Assembly (NCBI RefSeq): GCF_001748285.1
Contig: NZ_BDGT01000002.1
Coordinates: 1 to 64,000 of the forward strand
Direction: 5' to 3'
From: Thermogemmatispora onikobensis
Lineage (GTDB): Bacteria; Chloroflexota; Ktedonobacteria; Ktedonobacterales; Ktedonobacteraceae
Length of the DNA stretch: 64,000 nucleotides
Position numbers and translations under genes: made by a program. The notes beneath the pieces are model-generated. The model saw only the letters and a list, made by a program, of their open reading frames with translations, was not told the DNA's origin and did not search any database. Numbering within the stretch: the stretch's first letter is position 1; the number at the start of each line of letters is the position of its first letter. This document shows positions 20,003 to 28,795 of this stretch, piece after piece.

Positions 20003-20744
20003 TACTCTTCCCGGCTGGCAGCAGGCAGTGCTTTGACCAGGGGCAGAGGCTGTCTGGCAGGGGCTGCGCTGAAGCTGGCAGAGAGAAGCCACCGGCCTGC
20101 AGGAGGGCGCTCAGGGTACAGAGCGGGAAGCCCACAACATTGAGGTAGCAGCCGGCAATGCGCTCGGGCAGCTGAAAGGCCGGGTTCTGAATGCCATAGG
20201 CGCCAGCCTTATCAAGTGGGTCGCCGCTGGCAATATAGGCCTCGATCTCCTCATCGCTGTAGGCGCGCATCAAGACTGGAGTCACGCACTGACTGCTCCT
20301 GATCAGAGCCTGCCTCTGGCCATTGCGACCGCCTGACTCGCCGGTCTCATCTTCGCTCAGCGGGAAGGCCACGGCCACCCCTGTAATGACCTGGTGCCAG
20401 CGTCCACGCAGCCGGCGCAGGATCTCTCGGGCGTGGGCGGCATCGCGTGGCTTCCCCTGCGAGATCCCATCGAGGATGACCGTGGTATCGGCGGTCACCA
20501 CGAGGCAGCCTGCGGCCTCGGGCAAGGCCAGAGCGGCCTCTGCCTTCTGCTCGGCCAACCAGCGCCCTAGCTCTTCGGCGGGACCCTTGTAGCTCGCCTC
20601 CAGTCGCTCTTCATCGAGTGGAGACACCGCTACCTTGAAAGGCCGGCCCAGCCGGGCTATCAGCTGGCGTCGGCGGGGTGAAGCCGATGCCAGTAACAAG
20701 ACTGGGAGCCGCTGGCTACTCTCACTGCTTCTCTTGTCGTTCAT
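19995..20744 (-). CDS. maf: Maf-family nucleoside triphosphate pyrophosphatase
   Basis: 249 aa from the ATG at 20744, the one that overlaps the rlmD stop (ATGA) and has GGAGAGG just upstream. The Maf signature LLLASASPRRRQLI is at 16-29 and the acidic motif VVTADTTVILDG follows at about 91-102. Maf proteins hydrolyse (d)NTPs, often dTTP, UTP or modified pyrimidine nucleotides, and act in house-cleaning or division arrest. The C-terminal ~40 residues look less conserved. It is the last gene of the TPR-rlmD-maf operon with ATGA overlaps. Confidence 0.92.
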   Translation of the reverse strand: MNDKRSSESSQRLPVLLLASASPRRRQLIARLGRPFKVAVSPLDEERLEASYKGPAEELGRWLAEQKAEAALALPEAAGCLVVTADTTVILDGISQGKPRDAAHAREILRRLRGRWHQVITGVAVAFPLSEDETGESGGRNGQRQALIRSSQCVTPVLMRAYSDEEIEAYIASGDPLDKAGAYGIQNPAFQLPERIAGCYLNVVGFPLCTLSALLQAGGFSLPASAQPLPDSLCPWSKHCLLPAGKSMI

Positions 20745-22117
20745 GCCTGCCTCTCCAGGATTGCGATACATTCAATATGGCTCGTCTGAGGGAACATGTC
20801 CAGTGGCTGGACCGAGAGAAGCCGGTAGGCGGTCTGGCGCCGGCAAAGGATCTGCACATCACGGGCCAGCGTCGACGGGTCGCAGGAGACATAGACGATC
20901 CGCCTCACCGGGTGCTGCAGAAGTGCCTCCAGGACCACCTCCTGGCAGCCAGCGCGCGGCGGATCAAGAACCAGGCCATCGACTTGGCCGGCCAGGGTGG
21001 GCAGGAGCTGCTCCACCTTGCCTTTCAGAATCTCAACATTGTTGACATGACGCAGATTCCACTGGGCATCCTGAATGGCGCTGGGCGACTCCTCGATGGC
21101 GTAGACTCTGGCGGCATAGCGTGCCAAAAGCAGCGCGAAGGTGCCCACGCCACAGTAGGCATCGGCCAGGACTGGTCGGCGCTCAGGCTCAGTCTCTGCG
21201 GGCAAGGTCTGACTTTGCCCGCGCCCGCCCGAGGAGGTGCCAGGGCTGGCAGCAGTCTTCTCCTGAAGCAGGCCCTCGATGACCAGACGCGCCATCTTTT
21301 CGGCCTGGGCCGTGTTAGTCTGGAAAAACGAGCTGGGACGAATGCGGAAGATCTCGCCAGCCAGACGCTCCTCGATGGCCTCGGTATGGATCTCGAGGCC
21401 GGCCTGGCTCAGCTCCTCAGCAACCTCCGGCGCCGGAGCCGGCTGAATAAGCACCTGGCCTGTGGCGGCACCACAGCGTACCAGGACCTGGGGACGTGGA
21501 TTGACGTGACGCGCCAACACTCCCAGAACGCTGTTAATCCGCTCATGAGCAATTGGACACGTGCTTAGTGGCAGCACGCGATGGCTGCCGCGCGCCGTCA
21601 GTCCCGGCTGGCCCTCGCGATTGACCGAAAAGCGCATGTGATTGCGATAGTGCCAGGGAACATCACACGGCTCCGTCGCCCGCACAAGCTCATCCGACTC
21701 CGACGCCCCAAAGCCGGCGATCTCGCGCAGCAAAGAAACAACCACCTCACGCTTCCAGGCCAGCTGAGCATCGTAGTGCATATGTTGTAGCTGGCAGCCG
21801 CCGCAGGTACCAAAGACCGGGCAGGGAGCGGGCACCCGCACAGGAGAGGCTTCATGAATAGCGCTGATCCAGACGCGCGGTGGCACGTGGCGGCGAGCGC
21901 GTCGCCGACGGACCGAAGGTGTCAGCTCTTCAACAGCGATCGTCACGCGCTCGCCTGGCAGGCCGGCGGGTACCTCCACTACCCGAGGCTGGCGGCTGGC
22001 GACCTCACCTGGCTCGCTCAGACGCTCGCCAGGAATCTCTGCCTGGGCCAGACCGCTGCGCGCCAGTGGACCCAGAGTTACCGTGTGATAGGTCAGTGAA
22101 CGCTCTCCCTCCATCAT
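20741..22117 (-). CDS. rlmD: 23S rRNA (uracil-C5)-methyltransferase, RlmD/RumA type
   Basis: 458 aa. An N-terminal TRAM-like OB domain (about 5-90) is followed by the iron-sulfur cysteines C99, C105, C108 and C187 in an RlmD-like spacing. The SAM-binding motif YCGVGTF is at 321-327, DPPRAGC at 385-391 and the catalytic Cys412 in VSCDPSTLARD. RlmD methylates uracil in 23S rRNA (U1939 in E. coli). The exact target could differ, since RlmC/RlmD/TrmA are related. The ATG at 22117 overlaps the stop of the upstream TPR gene (ATGA), and the stop overlaps the maf start. Confidence 0.92.
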   Translation of the reverse strand: MMEGERSLTYHTVTLGPLARSGLAQAEIPGERLSEPGEVASRQPRVVEVPAGLPGERVTIAVEELTPSVRRRRARRHVPPRVWISAIHEASPVRVPAPCPVFGTCGGCQLQHMHYDAQLAWKREVVVSLLREIAGFGASESDELVRATEPCDVPWHYRNHMRFSVNREGQPGLTARGSHRVLPLSTCPIAHERINSVLGVLARHVNPRPQVLVRCGAATGQVLIQPAPAPEVAEELSQAGLEIHTEAIEERLAGEIFRIRPSSFFQTNTAQAEKMARLVIEGLLQEKTAASPGTSSGGRGQSQTLPAETEPERRPVLADAYCGVGTFALLLARYAARVYAIEESPSAIQDAQWNLRHVNNVEILKGKVEQLLPTLAGQVDGLVLDPPRAGCQEVVLEALLQHPVRRIVYVSCDPSTLARDVQILCRRQTAYRLLSVQPLDMFPQTSHIECIAILERQA

Positions 22118-24468
22118 CGCTGTTTCCTGCGCTCGTTCAAAAGCTCACGGGCGGCCTGCACGCTGGGCAGGCGCTGATCGATCTGCTCAGCCTCTTCTAG
22201 CAAGCGTTGCGCCTGGCGCAGATCGCCCTGCTCGGCGAGCACCATCGCCAGCAGCGCGCGCAGATGGGCCGACTGAGGAAGCTGCTTCAGGCCCTCCTCT
22301 AGCACCGCACGTGCCTCGCCGAACTGCTGTTCCTCGACAGCCAGGTCTACCAGCTCGCTGTAGGCTTGTAGTTCGGCAGGATTGTAGCGGAGAGCATGTC
22401 GCAGGCTCTCGCGGGCTTCCGCTCGCCGGCCAAGGGCCCGCTGGGTATGGCTCAGGGCCAGCCAGATCCCGGGGTAATCGGGGCTGAGCGAGGCGGCCCG
22501 TTCGTAGTGCTGTAAAGCCTGCGGCTGGTCGCCGCGTGCACTGGCGATCGTCCCCAGTACCGCCTCAATGATGGTCTCCTCGGCGCGATTGGGATTGAGC
22601 GCTCGCGCCTGGGCCAGCAGCTGTTCCGCCTCCTGCAAAACTTCTGGTGGAGGGAGTGGAGCCGCGGTATGCTGCAGCTTCATCTGGGCCAGGAGCGCAT
22701 AGCCAAGGGCTGTCGGACGCAGGGCCAGCGACTCCTGCATATGCTGCTCGGCCAGCTCGTCGAAGCGGCGACTCCGCTCCTTCAAGCCCTGCTGCTCGAA
22801 AAGAGTAGCCAGACTATCCTCGGTCATCGCCAGCTCGCGCAAGGCATCGGCACGGCGGCCCGGGAAGCGCTGCGCCAGCCGCTCCAGATAGACTATCGCT
22901 CGCTCACCATTACGGAGAGTGGCGGCATGGTTGTAGGCATTTTCGACAAGCTGCTGGTCGAGCGGGAGGCGCACCAGCAGAGCATCCTCATAGTGCATAG
23001 CCTGGGTCAGGCGGCGTGTCACCTCTTCGAGCAGCGCCTGCGGATCGGGCCGGTCCAGCAGGGAAATGCTCTTCAGCAGAGCCTCGCGCTGCTGCACTGA
23101 AATCTCGCGCACGCGCTCATCGTGCTCCTTAATGCGCTGTTGCAAGTCAGGGATCGGCAGACCCTGAGCGCGGGCCCCCTCATCGGTCATCGAATGAATG
23201 CGCCAGACCTCATCTTGGCGCTGCAGTGTATAGCTTGTCCAGAACCAATGGCGGCCTGTTTCCTTATTGACCGCCGTGCCCATTGCCATTTCTGGCAAAG
23301 TGCCGCTCAGGGGCGTCTCGCTCAACTCCAATGACCAGCCGATCTCAACCAGCTTGCGCGGGCCACGACTGGAGAGGGTACTGCCTGGCAGCCAGAGACC
23401 GCTTTGCGGCTGCTCACTTTCGGTCACGAAGCTGACCGTCAGGCGAGTGGGATGCGCCTCATTGGCCCACGCGCGGCGGCGTTCAATCCACTCCTCGCGG
23501 CTCAACCCCTCGCGCAAGGGACTCTGCGGCGTTAACAGATCATAGGCCAGCCCGAAGTCACCCAGCGACCAGGAGCCGATAAAGGTCAGAACCAGCTCTT
23601 CCGGGTCCAGGTCTGGCTGAATGAAGGTCAGGCCGCGATCGTGACCGGCCTCAGCCTCGGGAGCCTCCAGTATCAGCTGGCGGATCAGCGGCAGATGATA
23701 GCGATAACTTTCTGGCAACTCCTGCCCGCGCCAGCGGCTCACTGCCAGAGCCTCTTCCAGCAAGCGGCGCCCCTCGGCCAGCGTGCACTCCTGAAAGCGA
23801 ACCTCCTCCAGCAGACCCCTCAGTTCGCTAAGGCGTGTCTCGATGCGGCGTTTACCTGCGCGCTCGACGATGCAATCGCGCACCCCTTGCTGCCAGAAAT
23901 CCAGCTGCAAGGCGATCAGGCGCGCCTCGTCATAGTCGTAGCCCTCTTCCCAGCAGAGGAAGAGCTGAACCTCGCCCCGCTCGCGGGTCTCTGAGACCAA
24001 CCCTTTCCAGAAGCGTGGAGGGAGAGCCTGGAAAGTCGTCGGCTGTTCGCGTGGAGGCTGCCATTGAGGATAAAGGCGGGCCCCTTCCAGACGAATCAGC
24101 GAGCGCCTGGCCTCCTTGCGACACTCCTTCTCGGGGCTGTAATGATAAAGAGCCTGCAAGAGATCGGCAGCATCCTGCCCGCTCCAGCGAGGCCCTTCTG
24201 CTGCAGAGGGAAGCCCTTGAAGCCCCTGCGGCTCCTGAGACCGCTCCCTTCCTGCAGATCCGAGTGATCCCTGTGCCAGCTCTCGCGACAAAGCGAGCTG
24301 GACGCTCACGGGAGCGGAGGTAATAGGTGCCAGCGCAGCCTCCACCTCCTGCTGACTCTGGCTGCTGCGGAGCTGTCTGGCCAGATCGGAGACCTGAGCG
24401 AGCAGGCTTTGGAGGCGGGCCTGATCCTCCGCAGAGGCCGGGCTGGCAATTTCTTTCTTCCGTGCCAT
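22114..24468 (-). CDS. Large TPR-repeat protein with an NTF2-like middle region
   Basis: 784 aa. The N-terminal ~270 residues are helical and unassigned, with charged segments. The middle region (about 280-430, GSWSLGDFGLAYDLLTPQSP through HWFWTSYTLQRQDEVWRI) looks like an NTF2-like/DUF4878-type fold. The C-terminal ~340 residues contain TPR-like helical hairpins with Ala/Leu/Gly spacing (for example ALQHYERAASLSPDYPGIWL). It probably acts as a protein-interaction scaffold. No signal peptide or membrane helix is evident, so it is likely cytoplasmic. It is first in the TPR-rlmD-maf operon with an ATGA overlap to rlmD. I do not know its function. Confidence 0.7.
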   Translation of the reverse strand: MARKKEIASPASAEDQARLQSLLAQVSDLARQLRSSQSQQEVEAALAPITSAPVSVQLALSRELAQGSLGSAGRERSQEPQGLQGLPSAAEGPRWSGQDAADLLQALYHYSPEKECRKEARRSLIRLEGARLYPQWQPPREQPTTFQALPPRFWKGLVSETRERGEVQLFLCWEEGYDYDEARLIALQLDFWQQGVRDCIVERAGKRRIETRLSELRGLLEEVRFQECTLAEGRRLLEEALAVSRWRGQELPESYRYHLPLIRQLILEAPEAEAGHDRGLTFIQPDLDPEELVLTFIGSWSLGDFGLAYDLLTPQSPLREGLSREEWIERRRAWANEAHPTRLTVSFVTESEQPQSGLWLPGSTLSSRGPRKLVEIGWSLELSETPLSGTLPEMAMGTAVNKETGRHWFWTSYTLQRQDEVWRIHSMTDEGARAQGLPIPDLQQRIKEHDERVREISVQQREALLKSISLLDRPDPQALLEEVTRRLTQAMHYEDALLVRLPLDQQLVENAYNHAATLRNGERAIVYLERLAQRFPGRRADALRELAMTEDSLATLFEQQGLKERSRRFDELAEQHMQESLALRPTALGYALLAQMKLQHTAAPLPPPEVLQEAEQLLAQARALNPNRAEETIIEAVLGTIASARGDQPQALQHYERAASLSPDYPGIWLALSHTQRALGRRAEARESLRHALRYNPAELQAYSELVDLAVEEQQFGEARAVLEEGLKQLPQSAHLRALLAMVLAEQGDLRQAQRLLEEAEQIDQRLPSVQAARELLNERRKQR

Positions 24469-24525
24469 ATCAGTAGTACTCTGCTCCTCCCCTCGCGGCG
24501 ACGTACCTCTGTCTCTGTTGGGAGG

Positions 24526-24555
24526 ATTGTATCACGTCCGGGCGTGAGGCGTCGA
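24526..24555 (-). promoter_or_regulatory. Promoter of TPR-rlmD-maf operon
   Basis: On the minus strand TCGACG (24550-24555), an 18-bp spacer and TACAAT (24526-24531), preceded by TGA, so an extended -10 with four of six -35 matches. Located 58 bp before the start codon at 24468. Confidence 0.55.
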
Positions 24556-24634
24556 GACCTCATCTACTGGCAGCCAGGCAGGCCATTCCGGCCCTGGCCA
24601 CAGGAGGCGAGGCCGCAGGCAGCTGCTGACCTGG

Positions 24635-26287
24635 CTAGCCCGACAACCGTGACCGCCGCTGCAATGGCAGGGCTGATAACGAATCAACTGCCGGCAGGCT
24701 CGACAGCAGTCCCGCCCCCGCTGGTTGCAAAGCAGCCCGTCCGCTCAGAGCGGGCAGCGGGTGCTGCCCGGCCATCGCCGGCAACGGCTCGCTGGAAGCG
24801 GGGCGCTGGGCAGGATACTGCTCACGCTCAAGAGCCGCCTTCTGACGCAGGCGAGCCACCTGTAGCACAAAGAGCGGGAAGGCCGCGCAGTAGAAGTAAG
24901 ACGAGAGACTGCGCCAGGCGAAGAAAAGCGGCACCGAGGCCAGGAAGAAAGCCGCCTCTGGTCGTGTGCGACAGATCTGCCAGTACCAGACCAGAGAAGC
25001 TACCATAGCCGTCAGCTCAAGAGCGAGGTAGACCTTTTCTGGGAGATAGGGAATCAGGTGCGTGGCGCTCAGATTAATAATCCCGACCCCGAGAGGGAAC
25101 ATCGGATCGTTGAGAGGGGCCAGGACGCCGGAGATAAAGGCTCCCGGGTTCCAGACAATAAACGGGAGATTCACCGCCAGGGCTGTCAAAGCGGCGATTC
25201 CCATGCGGCGCAAAGCCTCGCGCGGCTGGTAGAGACGCCAGGCCATAATCAGATAAAAAGGCGTCGAAAACCAGGCTGGTTGCTTTGTGGCGATGGCCAG
25301 GCCCAGCAAGAGAGCTGAGAGCCAGCCGCGCTCGCGCAGTAGCCAGGCGAGCAGCAGTAAGAGGCAGCAAAAAATATCGAGGTTCGCACCTACTGTGGAG
25401 GCCCACATGGGGACATTGGCCAGACCCAGCAGCAAAACCCAGGGGCGCAGCTCCTGACGAGCCAGGCGCCAGCCGATCGCCACGATCAGCAGATAACTCA
25501 GCAAATAGAGGGGGAGCACGTTCACATCGCGCAAGGGCGAGTGAAGCAGCACGAAAGGAATGAGAGTCAGAAAAGAGAGGGCGGGATAACTCACCTTGCC
25601 CTCGAACTCAGGAGCCTGACCGGTTTTGATCGCCGTGGCGAAAGCAGCCGCCAGCTCGGCATCCGAAGGATAGTCCAGGCGGTTGGCAAAGCGGCCCTGA
25701 CGCAGCGGGGTGGTCCACTCGGGTTGGATCGCAAAGGTGCGCGCAATGCTCACAAAGTTCGAATCGCTATAGGGATTGCGCCCTGCCAGCAGGAGAGCAG
25801 CCGCGTTCGTGTCCAGGGTCGTGCCATCGTTGGAGAACTCGGGAGGGAGGAAGCACATCACGATACCGCGACCTAGCTCTATCACGCCTACCAGGCTTGT
25901 CAACAAGATAAGGATGAGAGCGATACGCTGCCAGCGGCGCGGGAAAGGCAGGCTCAGAGTCCGCGGCTGTGGCCGACGGGGTAAGGGGCGCAGGGCCATC
26001 AGCATAGCAGCGAAGCTGCCCAGAATCAACCCCAAAGGAATGAGCGAGCCGTAGGGGAGCAAGTAGGGTATATAGAGACGATGATCGATCTCGTTGAGCG
26101 CTTGCAGGATCAGGGCGATGCCGATCCAGACAGCGCGTTCCTGCAGGGCGCGGACCAGGTAGTTATCGGGGCTTTGATCCTCACTGAAGAAAAATCGTAA
26201 CCAGCTACGCTTGGCTGTGGTGGTGGCCTGCGTGGCCTGCTGCTCGCACGCCTCCAGGGACGGGGGCAGTAGGGATGGCTGCACCAT
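24635..26287 (-). CDS. GT87/DUF2029-like membrane glycosyltransferase
   Basis: 550 aa from the ATG at 26287, with AGGAGGG (26300-26306) upstream; an in-frame ATG at 26419 would add 44 residues of unlikely sequence. About eleven membrane helices, with a large periplasmic-type loop near 130-190 (NAAALLLAGRNPYSDSNF), fit the GT-C fold of GT87/DUF2029 mannosyltransferases, which use polyprenyl-phosphate sugar donors outside the membrane. The C-terminal ~60 residues are low-complexity and charged. A second GT-C enzyme is at 45221-47131. Acceptor and sugar are unknown. Confidence 0.75.
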   Translation of the reverse strand: MVQPSLLPPSLEACEQQATQATTTAKRSWLRFFFSEDQSPDNYLVRALQERAVWIGIALILQALNEIDHRLYIPYLLPYGSLIPLGLILGSFAAMLMALRPLPRRPQPRTLSLPFPRRWQRIALILILLTSLVGVIELGRGIVMCFLPPEFSNDGTTLDTNAAALLLAGRNPYSDSNFVSIARTFAIQPEWTTPLRQGRFANRLDYPSDAELAAAFATAIKTGQAPEFEGKVSYPALSFLTLIPFVLLHSPLRDVNVLPLYLLSYLLIVAIGWRLARQELRPWVLLLGLANVPMWASTVGANLDIFCCLLLLLAWLLRERGWLSALLLGLAIATKQPAWFSTPFYLIMAWRLYQPREALRRMGIAALTALAVNLPFIVWNPGAFISGVLAPLNDPMFPLGVGIINLSATHLIPYLPEKVYLALELTAMVASLVWYWQICRTRPEAAFFLASVPLFFAWRSLSSYFYCAAFPLFVLQVARLRQKAALEREQYPAQRPASSEPLPAMAGQHPLPALSGRAALQPAGAGLLSSLPAVDSLSALPLQRRSRLSG

Positions 26288-26646
26288 AGCGTTCCACTTC
26301 CCTCCTGATACTGATGTAGGGCAAGCCTGTTGTATACTCGTGCGCATGACAGGACCACTACCCAACTGGCACCGGGAACCTGTGGGAGACGGCCTGATCT
26401 GCTCTCGGGTCAGGCGCACTGGCCGTGCAACCGCACCAGTGAAGCCGGGACGGCCAGAGAGCGGGCGGGGTAGGGCTTCCTCTGATGTTTCCCCAGCCTG
26501 AGTCTTACAACGAAGAGGAAGAGCCGGGCGTCACAAATTGGCGTGGGGCTGCGGAGGCTGCTTCGTCTTGCAGAGATGGAAGGCGGGCCAGCGTATGGGC
26601 GGGCGGACACCAGGGAGTAGGTGGCGAAGAGCCGTCGTCAGTCTCG
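26288..26646. other. Gene-free stretch between GT87-like and GNAT genes, 359 bp
   Basis: Contains the ribosome-binding region of the GT87-like gene. No coding potential or RNA gene was recognised on either strand; the region is GC-rich with no notable repeat. No convincing promoter was found. Confidence 0.5.
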
Positions 26647-27117
26647 CTAGAGGGAAAGGCGATAATACAGCTCACGGTGCTGCAGCTGGAAGCCCAATGA
26701 CTCATAGAGGCGAATCGCCGGCCTGTTCTCCTCCCAGACGTGCAGATCGAGTGCCTCCAACTGCTCCTGTTGGCGGGCAAAGTCGATAATATAATAGAGC
26801 AGGCGGCGAGCAAAACCGCGCTGCCGATATTCCGGCAGGACCACTACCCGGCGGATGTAGCCGGTGCGGCTTCCTTCACTGCCGTCGGCGGGGGGCAGCA
26901 TCAGCTCGGCCTTGGCCACCGCTTGCCCCTCCAGCTCCCCAAGAAAAATCAAGCCCCGCTCATGTGTTGAAGGATCAACCGAGCCGAAATATTTCTCCAG
27001 CTCGCGATGAATGTTGCGTGTGGGCGAGGTACCGAAGCGGTCCAGGTATTCGATGCTCTGGATATCCTCCGCGCAGGCCAGGCGAATCGCAAAGGGGGCG
27101 GTGTGCTCCTCTACCAT
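26647..27117 (-). CDS. GNAT-family N-acetyltransferase
   Basis: 156 aa, the standard length for a single GNAT domain. The acetyl-CoA-binding motif A is IRRVVVLPEYRQRGFARRLL, with RQRGFA at 98-103. Motif B follows with ENRPAIRLYESLGF near 130-143, including the Asn and Tyr typical of RimI-like enzymes. It may acetylate a small molecule or a protein N-terminus; there is no evidence for which. The start at 27117 has no clear Shine-Dalgarno. It stands between the GT87-like gene and a small membrane protein, probably as its own unit. Confidence 0.88.
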   Translation of the reverse strand: MVEEHTAPFAIRLACAEDIQSIEYLDRFGTSPTRNIHRELEKYFGSVDPSTHERGLIFLGELEGQAVAKAELMLPPADGSEGSRTGYIRRVVVLPEYRQRGFARRLLYYIIDFARQQEQLEALDLHVWEENRPAIRLYESLGFQLQHRELYYRLSL

Positions 27118-27176
27118 AGGCTGCTACTGATTACCGGTGATTACCGGCGTTGCTCTCGTGGGTTGATCCGGTTCGA

Positions 27177-27407
27177 CTAGCGCTGGGCATGCCTGGCCTT
27201 TCTGCTCTGCCGTTCTCGCTCATCCTCTGTCTTCTTGCGTGGCAGCAGCAGAATAGAAACGAGAGCGTAGCCTGCGCACCCCAAGAGCATCAGGGCATAA
27301 ATGACATCTTCAGTACTTGTGCGATTCGCCAATTGCCAGAGTCCCCACCACAGAAAAGCCGCAAATACAAGAAACAGCAACACCGTGCTGAGGATGGTCT
27401 TGCTCAT
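27177..27407 (-). CDS. Small two-helix membrane protein
   Basis: 76 aa. Two hydrophobic helices are at about 4-24 and 34-54, with a strongly basic/charged tail (KKTEDERERQSRKARHAQR). The composition is plausible for a real small membrane protein and the GTGAGG before the ATG supports translation. No family recognised; possibly lineage-specific. It lies 59 bp beyond the GNAT start codon. Confidence 0.5.
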   Translation of the reverse strand: MSKTILSTVLLFLVFAAFLWWGLWQLANRTSTEDVIYALMLLGCAGYALVSILLLPRKKTEDERERQSRKARHAQR

Positions 27408-27465
27408 AGCCTCACGATCCTTACATACTGGCCGGCTGGCTGATTGCCATCGCCTGGCATTGTCC

Positions 27466-27508
27466 CTGTACTGCTGCAGAAGCTGGCTGGAGCATGAGAA
27501 CAGTACAG
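27466..27508. repeat. Inverted repeat between FAD oxidoreductase and small membrane protein genes
   Basis: CTGTACTG (27466-27473) and CAGTACAG (27501-27508) form an 8-bp perfect stem with a 27-nt loop, 186 bp downstream of the FAD oxidoreductase stop. It could be a terminator or an operator; nothing more can be said. Confidence 0.3.
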
Positions 27509-27693
27509 CTCACCCTGGGGCAAAGTCGTTGCCAGCGCTCCTGGCCTGTACCAGTGCAGAGTGGGCGGGTCTGCTGCCAGCCAGTGGCAAATACTCGCTA
27601 GTATTGTAGCATATCCGTCTAGCGTGCTGCCAGCGGCTCGCGCAGGTGGGCGGGTCTGGTCTCAAGAGCAAGAGAAAGAAGGAGAGAGGAGAG

Positions 27694-28773
27694 CTAACGA
27701 CGGCTGGCCAGCAGGCGGAAAGCGCTCTCTTTTCCCTGGGCCAGGGCCAGGTGCACTCGTCCGCCAGTGAAAGCATCGCCACTGAAGAACAGCCCATAGG
27801 GGGCGCTTACCCTATGCAGGGCTTCTGCCTCCAGCAGCGTTCCTGGTTCCGGAAGGGCCAAAGGCCAGCGCTGGACGTCGTAGAAGTCCGCGGCTGGCAA
27901 GCGCTGGCCGAGCAGTGTCGAGACCAGGGTCGTCGTAGCTGTGGCCAGGGCCTGGTTATCCCAGGACCAATGGGCCCGGCTATAGTCGGGGGCGAGCTGA
28001 ACGATGAGCAGCGTCCAGGCGGGTGGAACCCGCTCGGGACTCTTTTCCTCCTCGCGGGCCAGCCAGGAGATAGGATGAGCCTTATCGCTATTGACCAGGG
28101 CATAGTAAGGGGTAGGTGGGAGTGCGCTTCGGGGCCAGGCCAGGGCGACTGACAGCAGAGGCCGGTAGTGAACCTTGCCGAGCTCGGCGAGCAGGGCCTG
28201 CTGCAGCTCAGATGGCAGCTCGCTGGCGGCAATCAAGGCCGCTGCCTCTGGAGCAGGCAGCGTGACCAGCACGTTAGGGACCTCGGCCACAGCCTGATCG
28301 CTGGTGGAGAAGAGGCGCCAGCCTGGTCTGAGGTAGGCCAGACGTGCGATTTCACAGTGGGTATAGACCGTCAGCTCGCGCGCCATCAGCTCCCCCAGCG
28401 TCAGCAGCCCGTATCGATACGTCCAGCGTGGGAGGGCGTTCTGGCGTCGATCACCTTCGCGAATGCGGTTCTGGCTATCGAAGGTCCAGACTGGCTTGGC
28501 GATGGCCACCAGCTCGGAGGTAGCGAAGCGCTGGAGCAGCAGGGCGTCGCTGGCGGGCGCGTTGCCGTGGATATACTGGGCGCCGGGGTCGAAGCAAAAA
28601 CCCGCGCGCACGCGCGTCGTTGCCCGGCCCCCTACGCGCTCCTCGCGCTCGTAGAGGATCACCTGCAGAGCGTGGTCGCGCAGCACATGGGCTGCTGCCA
28701 GGCCAGCGACACCCGCACCGATCACCGCCACCTCAGCGCTCCTCTGGTGCGCGTCCTCTCGCCGGCTCTCCAT
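27694..28773 (-). CDS. FAD-dependent amine oxidase / renalase-like protein
   Basis: 359 aa. The Rossmann dinucleotide motif GAGVAGLAAA is at 19-28, an acidic residue follows the second strand (YEREERVGGRATTR at 41-54), and GAQYIHG at 64-70 is the amine-oxidase/renalase second FAD motif. The C-terminal GLFFSGDAFTGGRVHLALAQG contains the flavin-contacting G-D motif. Length matches renalase-like proteins rather than full monoamine oxidases. The substrate is unknown; some renalases oxidise aberrant NAD(P)H isomers. It lies 22 bp after recN, so likely a recN-cotranscribed gene. AAGGAG stands upstream of the ATG. Confidence 0.85.
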   Translation of the reverse strand: MESRREDAHQRSAEVAVIGAGVAGLAAAHVLRDHALQVILYEREERVGGRATTRVRAGFCFDPGAQYIHGNAPASDALLLQRFATSELVAIAKPVWTFDSQNRIREGDRRQNALPRWTYRYGLLTLGELMARELTVYTHCEIARLAYLRPGWRLFSTSDQAVAEVPNVLVTLPAPEAAALIAASELPSELQQALLAELGKVHYRPLLSVALAWPRSALPPTPYYALVNSDKAHPISWLAREEEKSPERVPPAWTLLIVQLAPDYSRAHWSWDNQALATATTTLVSTLLGQRLPAADFYDVQRWPLALPEPGTLLEAEALHRVSAPYGLFFSGDAFTGGRVHLALAQGKESAFRLLASRR

Positions 28774-28795
28774 TCCTCTGCTTCACTCCTTCCCG

